Source: Planctomycetota bacterium
Lineage (GTDB): Bacteria; Planctomycetota; UBA11346
Reading direction: 5' to 3'
DNA length: 11,205 nucleotides
NCBI GenBank assembly: GCA_024641365.1
Contig: JAHEDF010000079.1
Span: 1 to 11,205 of the forward strand
Part shown: one piece after another, positions 1 to 6,264 of the stretch
Layout: each line of letters begins with the position of its first letter
Numbering within the stretch: position 1 is the first letter of the stretch
Translations under genes and position numbers: made by a program
Notes under the pieces: model-generated
Databases searched by the model: none
The model's input: the letters and a program-made list of their open reading frames with translations, nothing else
What the model was told of the DNA's origin: nothing

Positions 1-12
1 GAGCGTGGCATA

Positions 13-837
13 ATGAATACCTATCACGATTCTGAGTCCCCCACCTATCGAAGTGCTATTTACGAAGGCACCGTTACGCACCACCGCCAATTTCCAAAGA
101 CACATACATTTTCGTATCGTTTATTTCACGTCTATTTAGATCTGTCAGAAATAGACTCGCTTTTTTCTCAAACACGTTGGTGGCGACATAATAATTCGGC
201 CCCTGCACATTTTCGTGACCAAGATTATTTACCTGGGATCAACACACTTGATGAGCGGGTGCGCACTTTGGTAGATGAACGACTTGGTTTTAGACCAAGT
301 GGTCCAATTCGACTATTAACCCATCCTCGTACCTTCGGCATATCGTTTAATCCCGTTTCATTTTATTATTGTTTTTCACTAGATGAACAGTTAGAGGCCA
401 TCATAGCTGAAATTACCAATATTCCGTGGTTAGAACGACATAGCTATGTATTAGATTGCCGAAATCGCTCGCCAGATACGTTGCATTTTGATCTTAAAAA
501 AGTTTTTCATATTTCACCATTTATGAATATGCAACAATGCTATAAATGGCAATTTTCTGTGCCTGGTAAAACATTATCAGTAAATATGCACTCTTATTCG
601 TCAGATAATAAAATGTTCACAGCTACATTGTCACATGAAAAAAAAGTTATGTCGCCACAACGATTAGATGCGTTGCTGTGGCGATATCCTGGATTGCCCC
701 TGCAGGTGGTCTCAGCCATTTATTTCCAAGCTGGTCGCTTGTGGTTAAAAGGCGTTCCTTTTCAAGACCATCCCGCACTGACGCAACGAGAACGTCAACA
801 CATGACGGCTCCCTTACCAACTATCACTCACGCCTGA
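13..837 (+). CDS. DUF1365 family protein, first visible gene of a lipid-modification operon
   Basis: A 274-residue protein of the DUF1365 family, which has no established biochemical activity. It is known mainly as a companion of cyclopropane-fatty-acid synthase-like genes and FAD-dependent amine-oxidase-like genes. Family marks are an N-terminal segment with HTFSYRLFHVYLDL (residues 31-44), the hallmark FNPVSFYYCF (112-121), the segment ITNIPWLERHSYVL (134-147), and near the C terminus LKGVPFQDHP (245-254). I see no signal peptide or convincing membrane span. The ATG at 13 is preceded by GAG nine bases upstream. The frame is open to the window edge, so an upstream start cannot be excluded. 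A TAA at 11-13 in another frame (reading S-V-A-stop) could be the end of the preceding gene, overlapping this start by one base. The next gene starts 14 bases after the stop, so co-transcription is likely. Family assignment is firm; function is inferred from context only. Confidence 0.9.
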   Translation: MNTYHDSESPTYRSAIYEGTVTHHRQFPKTHTFSYRLFHVYLDLSEIDSLFSQTRWWRHNNSAPAHFRDQDYLPGINTLDERVRTLVDERLGFRPSGPIRLLTHPRTFGISFNPVSFYYCFSLDEQLEAIIAEITNIPWLERHSYVLDCRNRSPDTLHFDLKKVFHISPFMNMQQCYKWQFSVPGKTLSVNMHSYSSDNKMFTATLSHEKKVMSPQRLDALLWRYPGLPLQVVSAIYFQAGRLWLKGVPFQDHPALTQRERQHMTAPLPTITHA

Positions 838-851
838 ACGAGTTCTATTTT

Positions 852-2165
852 ATGCAACATAATATTTCTACCGCGAGCAAAGCGTCACGACTTTTCAACG
901 AGAACCCAGCAATAAATCAGGCGTCAATTGCTCGTGCTCCAACATGGCGTGAACGCATGGCACGAAAAGCGGTGCTCGGACGTATGCGTGCTTTTGATCA
1001 TGGTCGTTTATTAATTGAAGAAAACGGTGTCGTTCATGCGCTAGGGCACGGTGGGCCTGAGGCCTATGTCCATATTCACGATCCCTCAACGTGGACAGCC
1101 ATAGCTGCTGGTGGAACCGTTGGAGCAGGAACCGCGTACATCGCTGGTCATTGGTCATGCACTAATTTAGTTAGTCTTATTCAAATATTTTTACGTAACC
1201 GCGCCGCCTTAGATCACATGGAACAAGGCCTAGCGCGATTTGGCCAAGCATTTTTTAAATTGCTGCATTTTCGCAATCGTAACACCATTACTGGCAGCCA
1301 AAAAAATATCGCCGCCCATTATGATCTTGGGAATGATTTTTATCGCTTATGGCTTGATGAGACATTAATGTATTCAGCGGCGTTATTTTCAAAACCAGAA
1401 ATGAGCCTCTATGATGCACAAATTGCAAAACTCGATCGCCTAGCTGAACTTTTACAGATTGAGGAAGGTGATCATGTATTAGAAATTGGCAGTGGCTGGG
1501 GTGCATTAGCCATTCATTTAGCCACGCATTATAAATGCCGTGTTACGACGACTACCATTTCCCAACAACAATTTAATGAAGTTAACAAACGTATTACCGA
1601 CGCAGGCTTAAATGATAAAATAACGGTGCTCAAAAAAGATTATCGCCATTTAACCGGTATTTATGACAAGGTTGTCTCAGTCGAAATGATTGAAGCAGTT
1701 GGTCATCACTATTATGACACGTATTTTTCGACTATTGCTCGCTTATTAAAACCAAGCGGCTTAGCGGTTATTCAAGCAATTACCATAACCGAGCAACAAT
1801 ATCACAATGCTATTCGTGATGTTGATTTTATCCAACGTTACATATTCCCAGGGAGCAACATTCCGTCCTTAGGGGCAATAACCAAAGCCATTACCCGTAG
1901 TGGTGACCTCAATATCATTAATATGGAAGATCTAGCGCCGCATTATGTGCGCACGCTCCAATGTTGGCGACAAGCGTTTTTCAAAAAATTAAAAGACATT
2001 AGTGAGCTGGGTTATCACGATAATTTTATTCGCATGTGGGAATTCTATTTATCGTATTGTGAAGGTGGCTTTGCAGAACGGTCGATTGGCGTCGCACATA
2101 TTCGCCTCGCCCGTGGTCGTTATCGTCATGCTTATCAGTCACATTTGGATAATAATCCATGTTAG
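852..2165 (+). CDS. Cyclopropane-fatty-acyl-phospholipid synthase family SAM methyltransferase
   Basis: A 437-residue member of the CFA synthase family, SAM-dependent enzymes that act on the double bond of unsaturated acyl chains in phospholipids at the cytoplasmic membrane face. An N-terminal lipid-binding-type domain (about 1-145) is followed by the catalytic domain: AHYDLGNDFY (155-164), SAM-binding VLEIGSGWG (209-217), VEMIEAVG (277-284), FIQRYIFPG (326-334) and a C-terminal FYLSYCEGGF (398-407). Aligned by eye to E. coli Cfa, the bicarbonate-pocket residues are only partly kept. Glu281 (E239), Ile310 (I268) and Tyr365 (Y317) are present, but Cys139 is Ala176 and His266 is Gln308. It may therefore not be a classical cyclopropanase. 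An in-frame ATG at 678 would give 58 extra residues lying wholly inside the upstream gene, with no family resemblance, so I chose 852. The ribosome-binding site is weak. The stop overlaps the next start by 7 bases. Confidence 0.9.
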   Translation: MQHNISTASKASRLFNENPAINQASIARAPTWRERMARKAVLGRMRAFDHGRLLIEENGVVHALGHGGPEAYVHIHDPSTWTAIAAGGTVGAGTAYIAGHWSCTNLVSLIQIFLRNRAALDHMEQGLARFGQAFFKLLHFRNRNTITGSQKNIAAHYDLGNDFYRLWLDETLMYSAALFSKPEMSLYDAQIAKLDRLAELLQIEEGDHVLEIGSGWGALAIHLATHYKCRVTTTTISQQQFNEVNKRITDAGLNDKITVLKKDYRHLTGIYDKVVSVEMIEAVGHHYYDTYFSTIARLLKPSGLAVIQAITITEQQYHNAIRDVDFIQRYIFPGSNIPSLGAITKAITRSGDLNIINMEDLAPHYVRTLQCWRQAFFKKLKDISELGYHDNFIRMWEFYLSYCEGGFAERSIGVAHIRLARGRYRHAYQSHLDNNPC

Positions 2166-2707
2166 CAGCGGCTGTGCACAAACCGCGCTGGTACGGATGG
2201 GTACACGTTGCATTTTATCAAGCGACGTGGTTTGCCGCATTGTGGGGAGGCAGTGAAGGCTTTATCTGGCCTGGACTGTTAGCTGGATTATTAACCTTAG
2301 TTATCCACATCAATTTTACTGAACAAATAAAACGCACGCTTAAGCGCCTATTACTAGCAACTGTAATTGGTGTCGTCATTGATAGTTTATTTCTTTTTTC
2401 CGGTGTAATTACTTTTACGCCGGTTGCTTATTGGCCAGCATTTTTACCGCCGCTCTGGATGATTATTTTATGGCCAACGTTCGCCTCTTTGTTTGATGAT
2501 ATTATGTTGTGGTTATTAGCGCACAGGTGGCTCGCTATTGCAGCAGGCGCAATTGCTGGACCGCTTGCCTATCTTGGCGGACAGGCAATGGGCGCCTTAC
2601 AATTACCACAGGAATGGTGGTTATCACTTATGGTCATTGGTGGTGCATGGGCGTTGGCGATGGGATTATTAATTGCTGTTTGGCGTCATGGACAGGTGCG
2701 CACATGA
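2159..2707 (+). CDS. DUF2878 family membrane protein
   Basis: A 182-residue, strongly hydrophobic protein with about five or six predicted membrane segments (roughly 17-31, 37-53, 64-82, 93-120, 124-147 and 156-174). It fits DUF2878, an uncharacterised inner-membrane family found beside CFA-synthase-like genes. Supporting signatures are GVVIDSLFLFSG (71-82), PPLWMIILWPTFAS (97-110) and GPLAYLGGQAMGAL (134-147). The length is usual for the family. The ATG at 2159 overlaps the upstream stop by 7 bases and its own TGA overlaps the next ATG by 4 bases, so the three genes are translationally coupled. No catalytic motif is visible. A scaffold, lipid-handling or electron-transfer partner for the neighbouring enzymes is possible but speculative. 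Confidence 0.78.
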   Translation: MLAAAVHKPRWYGWVHVAFYQATWFAALWGGSEGFIWPGLLAGLLTLVIHINFTEQIKRTLKRLLLATVIGVVIDSLFLFSGVITFTPVAYWPAFLPPLWMIILWPTFASLFDDIMLWLLAHRWLAIAAGAIAGPLAYLGGQAMGALQLPQEWWLSLMVIGGAWALAMGLLIAVWRHGQVRT

Positions 2708-3498
2708 ATCCTCAGTGGTGGCATGTAATTTTTGTCGCGATTGGCATTGCCATAGTCATGGTAGTGCTGTGGATAATTCAGTGGCGTCGACGTGATGCGA
2801 GTTTAGTTGATGCCGGATGGTCAGCAGGCATCGGCCTGGGATCACTTTTTTTGTTATACATGGGTGACGGTGATGTAACGCGGCGCGTGGTTGCAGGAGC
2901 TATGATTGGCGGGTGGTCGCTGCGGCTCACGTGGTATTTAATTCACGATCGTCTTATTGGAAAACCGGAAGATGGTCGCTATCGCATGTTGCGCGAATCG
3001 TGGGGTGCCTCGGCGCAACCCTGGTTCTTTTTATTTTTCCAATTTCAAGGCTGGTTGGTGATCTTCTTTTCACTTCCGTTTGTTATTATCGCCAGCACCA
3101 CACCTGCTTTTGGTGTCTGGTATGATTATGTCGCTGTCGGCATATGGCTCATTGCTATCGGCGGTGAAACCATTGCAGACGCGCAGTTAGCAGCATGGAG
3201 AAAAAATCCAGATAATGCTGGTCGCACCTGTCGCGCTGGTTTATGGCGCTATTCGCGTCATCCGAATTATTTTTGTGAATGGCTACTGTGGTTTTCATAT
3301 GTCGCACTAGCCTGTGCAGGTCCATGGTGGCCAGTCACTGCACTAATTCCAACTGTGTTGTTATTTTTAATTCTCAAAGTCACGGGCATTCCCTACACAG
3401 AAAAACGCGCACTTGCTAGTCGCGGTGATGATTACCGAGCCTATCAAAAATCGACCTCTCCTTTTATTCCATGGTTTCCCAAATCGGAGTCTTTATGA
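2704..3498 (+). CDS. DUF1295 (steroid 5-alpha-reductase-like) integral membrane protein
   Basis: A 264-residue polytopic membrane protein of the DUF1295 family, related to the C-terminal domain of steroid 5-alpha reductases and isoprenylcysteine methyltransferases. The signature GLWRYSRHPNYFCEW lies at 179-193, followed by a hydrophobic hairpin and the ending YTEKRALASRGDDYRAYQ (231-248), as in other family members. Earlier marks are VDAGWSAGIGLG (35-46) and the basic stretch RDASLVD (30-36) after the first span. Some relatives are NAD(P)H-dependent reductases of double bonds in lipids or steroids. That activity here is an inference, and would suit an operon that modifies unsaturated acyl chains. 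The start at 2704 forms an ATGA overlap with the upstream stop. A longer frame from 2509 exists but overlaps the DUF2878 gene and lacks family similarity. Its stop overlaps the next start (ATGA, 3495-3498). Confidence 0.85.
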   Translation: MNPQWWHVIFVAIGIAIVMVVLWIIQWRRRDASLVDAGWSAGIGLGSLFLLYMGDGDVTRRVVAGAMIGGWSLRLTWYLIHDRLIGKPEDGRYRMLRESWGASAQPWFFLFFQFQGWLVIFFSLPFVIIASTTPAFGVWYDYVAVGIWLIAIGGETIADAQLAAWRKNPDNAGRTCRAGLWRYSRHPNYFCEWLLWFSYVALACAGPWWPVTALIPTVLLFLILKVTGIPYTEKRALASRGDDYRAYQKSTSPFIPWFPKSESL

Positions 3499-4583
3499 CA
3501 GATATCTCTGCCCCAATAACAATTGCTAACGCCACACAAAAACCGCAACATTGGACTATTGAGTTATGTGAACGCGGATTAATTCCTGATGCTATTATCC
3601 GTATGGGCATGCGAAACTTATTAGGAAAACGCCTAAAAGAAGAAGCGGTACATGATAGCGAATTAGTTCAGCGGCGCTTGATGCTTTTTATTGAACGTAT
3701 GCGCAACAGTCCCATCGCCATTGAGACCACTGCTGCTAACGCCCAACATTATGAAGTCCCCGCAGCATTTCATAAATTGTGTATGGGCGAACATATGAAA
3801 TACAGCAGTTGTTTATTTCAAACTGGCCACGAAACGCTCGACGAAGCAGAAGCCGTAATGCTCGCGCTCACTTGTGACCGCGCTCATCTCATTGATGGAC
3901 AAGATATTTTAGAAATTGGCTGCGGGTGGGGATCGTTAACGTTATGGATGGCTAAACACTATCCTCGTTCACGCATTCGTGCGATTTCTAATTCGCATAG
4001 TCAACGGCGTTATATTATGGAACAAGCCGAGCAGCGCGGTTTAACCAATATTACCATTGAGACAGCTGACATTAATTCCTATCAGGCACCTGGGCAATAC
4101 GATCGCATTGTATCAGTCGAGTGCTTTGAACATCTACGCAATCATTCCGCTTTATTTAAACGCATTGCTGGATGGCTCAAAGATGATGGGCAATTATTTG
4201 TACATATTTTTACCCATCGATTAGCTGCTTATACTTTTAGCGATAACGCCGATGATGATTGGATGGCGCGGCATTTTTTCACCGGCGGCATGATGCCAAG
4301 CGACTCATTATTCACCTATTATCAAGATGATTTAAAATTAGAACATCATTGGCGAGTAAATGGACAACATTATGCGCAAACAGCGGCCGCGTGGTTGCGT
4401 AATTTAGACCGCAATGCTGCTGCTGCGCTGAACGTATTTACGCAGCAACTTCCACTCGCAGAAGCAAAACGCATGCTGCAACGCTGGCGCATGTTTTTTA
4501 TGGCGTGTGAAGAATTATGGGCATTTAATAAAGGTGAGGAATGGCTGGTTAGCCATTATCGATTTAGCCGACGATCCAATTAA
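3495..4583 (+). CDS. CFA-like / (S)-coclaurine-N-methyltransferase-like SAM methyltransferase
   Basis: A 362-residue SAM-dependent methyltransferase of the CFA superfamily, closer in its motifs to the plant coclaurine N-methyltransferase-like branch than to true cyclopropane synthases. Seen are QHYEVPAAFH (84-93), KYSSCLF (102-108), SAM motif LEIGCGWG (139-146), SVECFEHLRN (207-216), FVHIFTHR (235-242), DWMARHFFTGGMMPS (255-269) and VNGQHYAQTAAAWLRN (288-303). Relative to E. coli Cfa, the pocket Cys is Ser and Ile268 is Phe, while Glu, His and Tyr are kept. The N-terminal domain is shorter than in the first methyltransferase. The substrate is unknown; a lipid-derived product of the operon is more plausible in a bacterium than an alkaloid. 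The start at 3495 overlaps the previous stop (ATGA). An in-frame ATG at 3471 is less likely. The gene is followed after 15 bases by a strong terminator. Confidence 0.85.
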   Translation: MTDISAPITIANATQKPQHWTIELCERGLIPDAIIRMGMRNLLGKRLKEEAVHDSELVQRRLMLFIERMRNSPIAIETTAANAQHYEVPAAFHKLCMGEHMKYSSCLFQTGHETLDEAEAVMLALTCDRAHLIDGQDILEIGCGWGSLTLWMAKHYPRSRIRAISNSHSQRRYIMEQAEQRGLTNITIETADINSYQAPGQYDRIVSVECFEHLRNHSALFKRIAGWLKDDGQLFVHIFTHRLAAYTFSDNADDDWMARHFFTGGMMPSDSLFTYYQDDLKLEHHWRVNGQHYAQTAAAWLRNLDRNAAAALNVFTQQLPLAEAKRMLQRWRMFFMACEELWAFNKGEEWLVSHYRFSRRSN

Positions 4584-4598
4584 TCTAAAAATATTTTG

Positions 4599-4667
4599 AA
4601 CAGGAGGAACGGAGGGAGAAATTTATTTATTCTTCTCCGTTTCTCCGTTTCTCCTGTTAATTTTTTC
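4599..4667 (+). terminator. Rho-independent terminator of the lipid operon
   Basis: A long imperfect hairpin. The left arm (4599-4620) runs AACAGGAGGAACGG and on; the right arm (4633-4658) ends TTTCTCCTGTT. They are separated by an AT-rich loop and followed by six T at 4661-4666. The right arm contains a tandem CTCCGTTT repeat (from 4635 and 4643), so several pairings are possible. It begins 15 bases after the stop of the last + strand gene. Confidence 0.8.
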
Positions 4668-4681
4668 TTCTCTCTTGTTGA

Positions 4682-4719
4682 TTAAATAAAAGAATCCAGG
4701 GGTAACCACTGGGTTCTTT
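4682..4719 (-). terminator. Terminator of the - strand moeZ-like gene
   Basis: An 11-bp stem, AAAGAATCCAG (4689-4699) with CTGGGTTCTTT (4709-4719), carrying one G-T wobble and a 9-base loop. On the - strand it follows the stop codon at 4741 and is trailed by TTTTATTTAA. Together with the opposing + strand terminator it isolates the two convergent units. Confidence 0.7.
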
Positions 4720-4740
4720 GTTTATGCATTATATTACTAA

Positions 4741-5913
4741 TTAATAAGCAGATAACGACGGATCGACCTCTTCGCCATATGCTAAAATACCGCCTTGTAA
4801 GTTGAGCACATTGGTAAAACCGTGTTTTTTCAGTGTTTCTAAAGCTTTCATACTGCGACGGCCCGATTTGCATTGCGCGATCACTAACCCATCTTTCCAG
4901 CCTGCAATTTCTGCTAAACGGGTTGGTAATTGACCAAGTGGAATGTTTATATTGCCTTCGATTTGGCAGATCGCGAGTTCGAATGGTTCGCGCACATCTA
5001 ATAATAAATGTTCTTTGCCAGATTCACGAATCTGCGCGTAGTCAGTTGGGGAAATTTCTAAATCGTCAGTAGACACGGCGCTTTCTCCACCGCGGCCCAT
5101 GCCGCAAAATTGGTTATAATCAATGAGTGCTGTGATGGTTGCTTTATCACTGCACATTGGGCATTCAGGATCTGGACGTAATTTTAATTCGCGGAACGTC
5201 ATGTTCATTGCATCGTAACGCAGGAAGCGACCAGCTAAGGTACGACCCATGCCACTTAAAACTTTGATCGCTTCGGTTGCTTGAATCATTGCAATAATAC
5301 CAGGCAACACCCCTAAGACGCCGCCTTCTGCACACGATGGTACTTCGCCCGGAGGTGGTGGTTCTGGATATAAGCAGCGATAACACGGTCCGTTGCGTTT
5401 ACCGTCAGCATTTTTGCGCGTATCAAATACGGTTGCTTGGCCTTCGAAACGATAAATCGAGCCGTAAATATTTACTTTATTTAGCATCACGCAGGCGTCA
5501 TTTACTAAATAACGCGTTGGGAAATTATCGGTGCCGTCAATGACGATATCATATTTAGCAATAATTTCTAAAGCGTTTGCTGAGGTGATGCCCTCTTCAT
5601 AAATATCGACCTGACATCCAGGATTTAAATCCTGTACACCGCGCTTGGCCGACTTGGCTTTACTGGTGCCAACGTCCTGCGTGCGGTGGATAATTTGGCG
5701 CTGGAGGTTTGAGGTGTCGACCACGTCAAAGTCCATAATGCCTAATCGACCGACACCGGCTGCTGCTAAGTACAGCGCTAATGGCGAACCGAGTCCGCCA
5801 GCACCAATTAATAAAATCGATGCATTGAGCAGTTTTTCCTGGCCTTTTTCGCCGAATTCAGGCAGGGTTAAGTGCCGGGCGTAGCGCAGGTATTGATCAC
5901 TCGTCAAAGGCAT
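4741..5913 (-). CDS. moeZ: MoeB/ThiF-type adenylyltransferase fused to a rhodanese domain (MoeZ-like)
   Basis: A 390-residue E1-like enzyme that adenylates the C-terminal glycine of a ubiquitin-like sulfur carrier (MoaD, ThiS or CysO type) and, through its rhodanese domain, can sulfurate it. It would serve molybdopterin, thiamine or cysteine/thiouridine synthesis in the cytoplasm. The E1 domain has the ATP loop GAGGLGSP (37-44), GTDNFPTR (127-134), zinc ligands CYRC (177-180) and CPMC (251-254), and the catalytic-Cys segment GEVPSCAEGGVLG (189-201, Cys194). The rhodanese domain (about 295-385) has LLLDVREPFE and the active loop CKSGRRS starting at Cys348. All key residues are present and the length is normal. 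I chose the ATG at 5913, preceded by GTGAG about 7 bases upstream; an in-frame GTG at 5925 would add four residues. No MoaD- or ThiS-like gene is adjacent, so the partner carrier is unknown. A long leader (5914-6196) suggests regulation. Confidence 0.9.
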   Translation of the reverse strand: MPLTSDQYLRYARHLTLPEFGEKGQEKLLNASILLIGAGGLGSPLALYLAAAGVGRLGIMDFDVVDTSNLQRQIIHRTQDVGTSKAKSAKRGVQDLNPGCQVDIYEEGITSANALEIIAKYDIVIDGTDNFPTRYLVNDACVMLNKVNIYGSIYRFEGQATVFDTRKNADGKRNGPCYRCLYPEPPPPGEVPSCAEGGVLGVLPGIIAMIQATEAIKVLSGMGRTLAGRFLRYDAMNMTFRELKLRPDPECPMCSDKATITALIDYNQFCGMGRGGESAVSTDDLEISPTDYAQIRESGKEHLLLDVREPFELAICQIEGNINIPLGQLPTRLAEIAGWKDGLVIAQCKSGRRSMKALETLKKHGFTNVLNLQGGILAYGEEVDPSLSAY

Positions 5914-5952
5914 GGGACATCTCACGTTTGTTCTGGGGGAGGCGCATCATGT

Positions 5953-5987
5953 AAAAAAATCTCCGGGGGAAAGTCCCAGGCACCCCG
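5953..5987 (-). terminator. Terminator- or attenuator-like hairpin in the moeZ leader
   Basis: Read on the - strand: a CGGGG...CCCCG stem (5983-5987 with 5964-5968), a 14-base loop, then GAGA and seven T (complement of the A run 5953-5959). It lies about 40 bases before the moeZ start. An alternative inner stem GGGA/TCCC (5967-5977) competes with it. This arrangement is typical of transcription attenuators, but no known riboswitch was recognised. It could instead be a mobile palindrome, because the core GGTGCCTGGGAC resembles short repeats seen in some genomes. Confidence 0.4.
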
Positions 5988-6142
5988 ATGATCCACGGGC
6001 CGGTTTGCCACTGTCTACCTACGCAGGAATGTGGTTTACAAGCATATTACCCGCAAAGGGCGCAGCTTAGTGCAATCTGGCTAATTGTTTACGTACCATT
6101 GAGCTTTTTCGTCAATTTAATCAATACGTTCGCAAACTGAGT

Positions 6143-6171
6143 GTTCCTAGAAATACGTAGGTTCCTAGGAA
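6143..6171. repeat. Twin palindromic boxes (TTCCTAG) downstream of the moeZ promoter
   Basis: GTTCCTAG occurs at 6143-6150 and again at 6161-6168, 18 bases apart. The second is part of the perfect palindrome TTCCTAGGAA (6162-6171); the first, TTCCTAGAAA, is a near copy. Between them lies a third small palindrome, TACGTA (6154-6159). They fall about +13 to +40 from the predicted - strand start site. That would suit two operator half-turns or an RNA hairpin in the leader. Confidence 0.4.
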
Positions 6172-6190
6172 GGCATTCAACTCTAATATT

Positions 6191-6196
6191 ATTATA
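6191..6196 (-). promoter_or_regulatory. Candidate -10 box of the moeZ-like gene
   Basis: A perfect TATAAT on the - strand in the 351-base stretch between the acetyltransferase stop and the moeZ start. No good -35 box is present at 17 bases; TTGCTT at 19 bases is the best candidate. Transcription would begin near 6184, giving a leader of about 270 nt. The rest of 5914-6264 holds the hairpin and palindromes listed separately and no credible gene. Confidence 0.4.
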
Positions 6197-6264
6197 AGGG
6201 AAATAAAATTTCATGAAGCAAATGACAGTGTACTATCCCCTCTATGGTTAATCTGCCAAAATAA

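Noticed and set aside
678..851. 58-residue N-terminal extension of the CFA-like protein from an upstream in-frame ATG
   Set aside because: It lies almost entirely inside the DUF1365 gene in another frame and has no CFA-family similarity; the ATG at 852 gives a normal protein.
895..1158. Antisense open frames inside the CFA-like gene (here and at 1288-1506)
   Set aside because: They lie opposite a well-supported coding frame and have no recognisable domain; they are frame shadows.
2509..2703. 65-residue N-terminal extension of the DUF1295 protein
   Set aside because: It overlaps the DUF2878 gene out of frame, and the sequence reads as an out-of-frame shadow rather than a DUF1295 N terminus; the ATGA overlap at 2704 is the better start.
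5914..5925. GTG start at 5925 adding four residues to the moeZ-like protein
   Set aside because: The ATG at 5913 has a GTGAG at suitable spacing and fits the usual MoeB N terminus; the GTG cannot be fully excluded.
5961..6030. Words resembling a thiamine-pyrophosphate riboswitch (GGGGTGCC and CTGCGTAGG on the - strand), a cobalamin box (GCCACTGT on the + strand) or RNase P RNA (GGGGAAAGTCC on the + strand)
   Set aside because: The TPP-like words are in the reverse of the required order and CTGAGA is missing. The cobalamin word lacks its partner boxes and faces away from the gene. The RNase P word stands alone without the other conserved regions.
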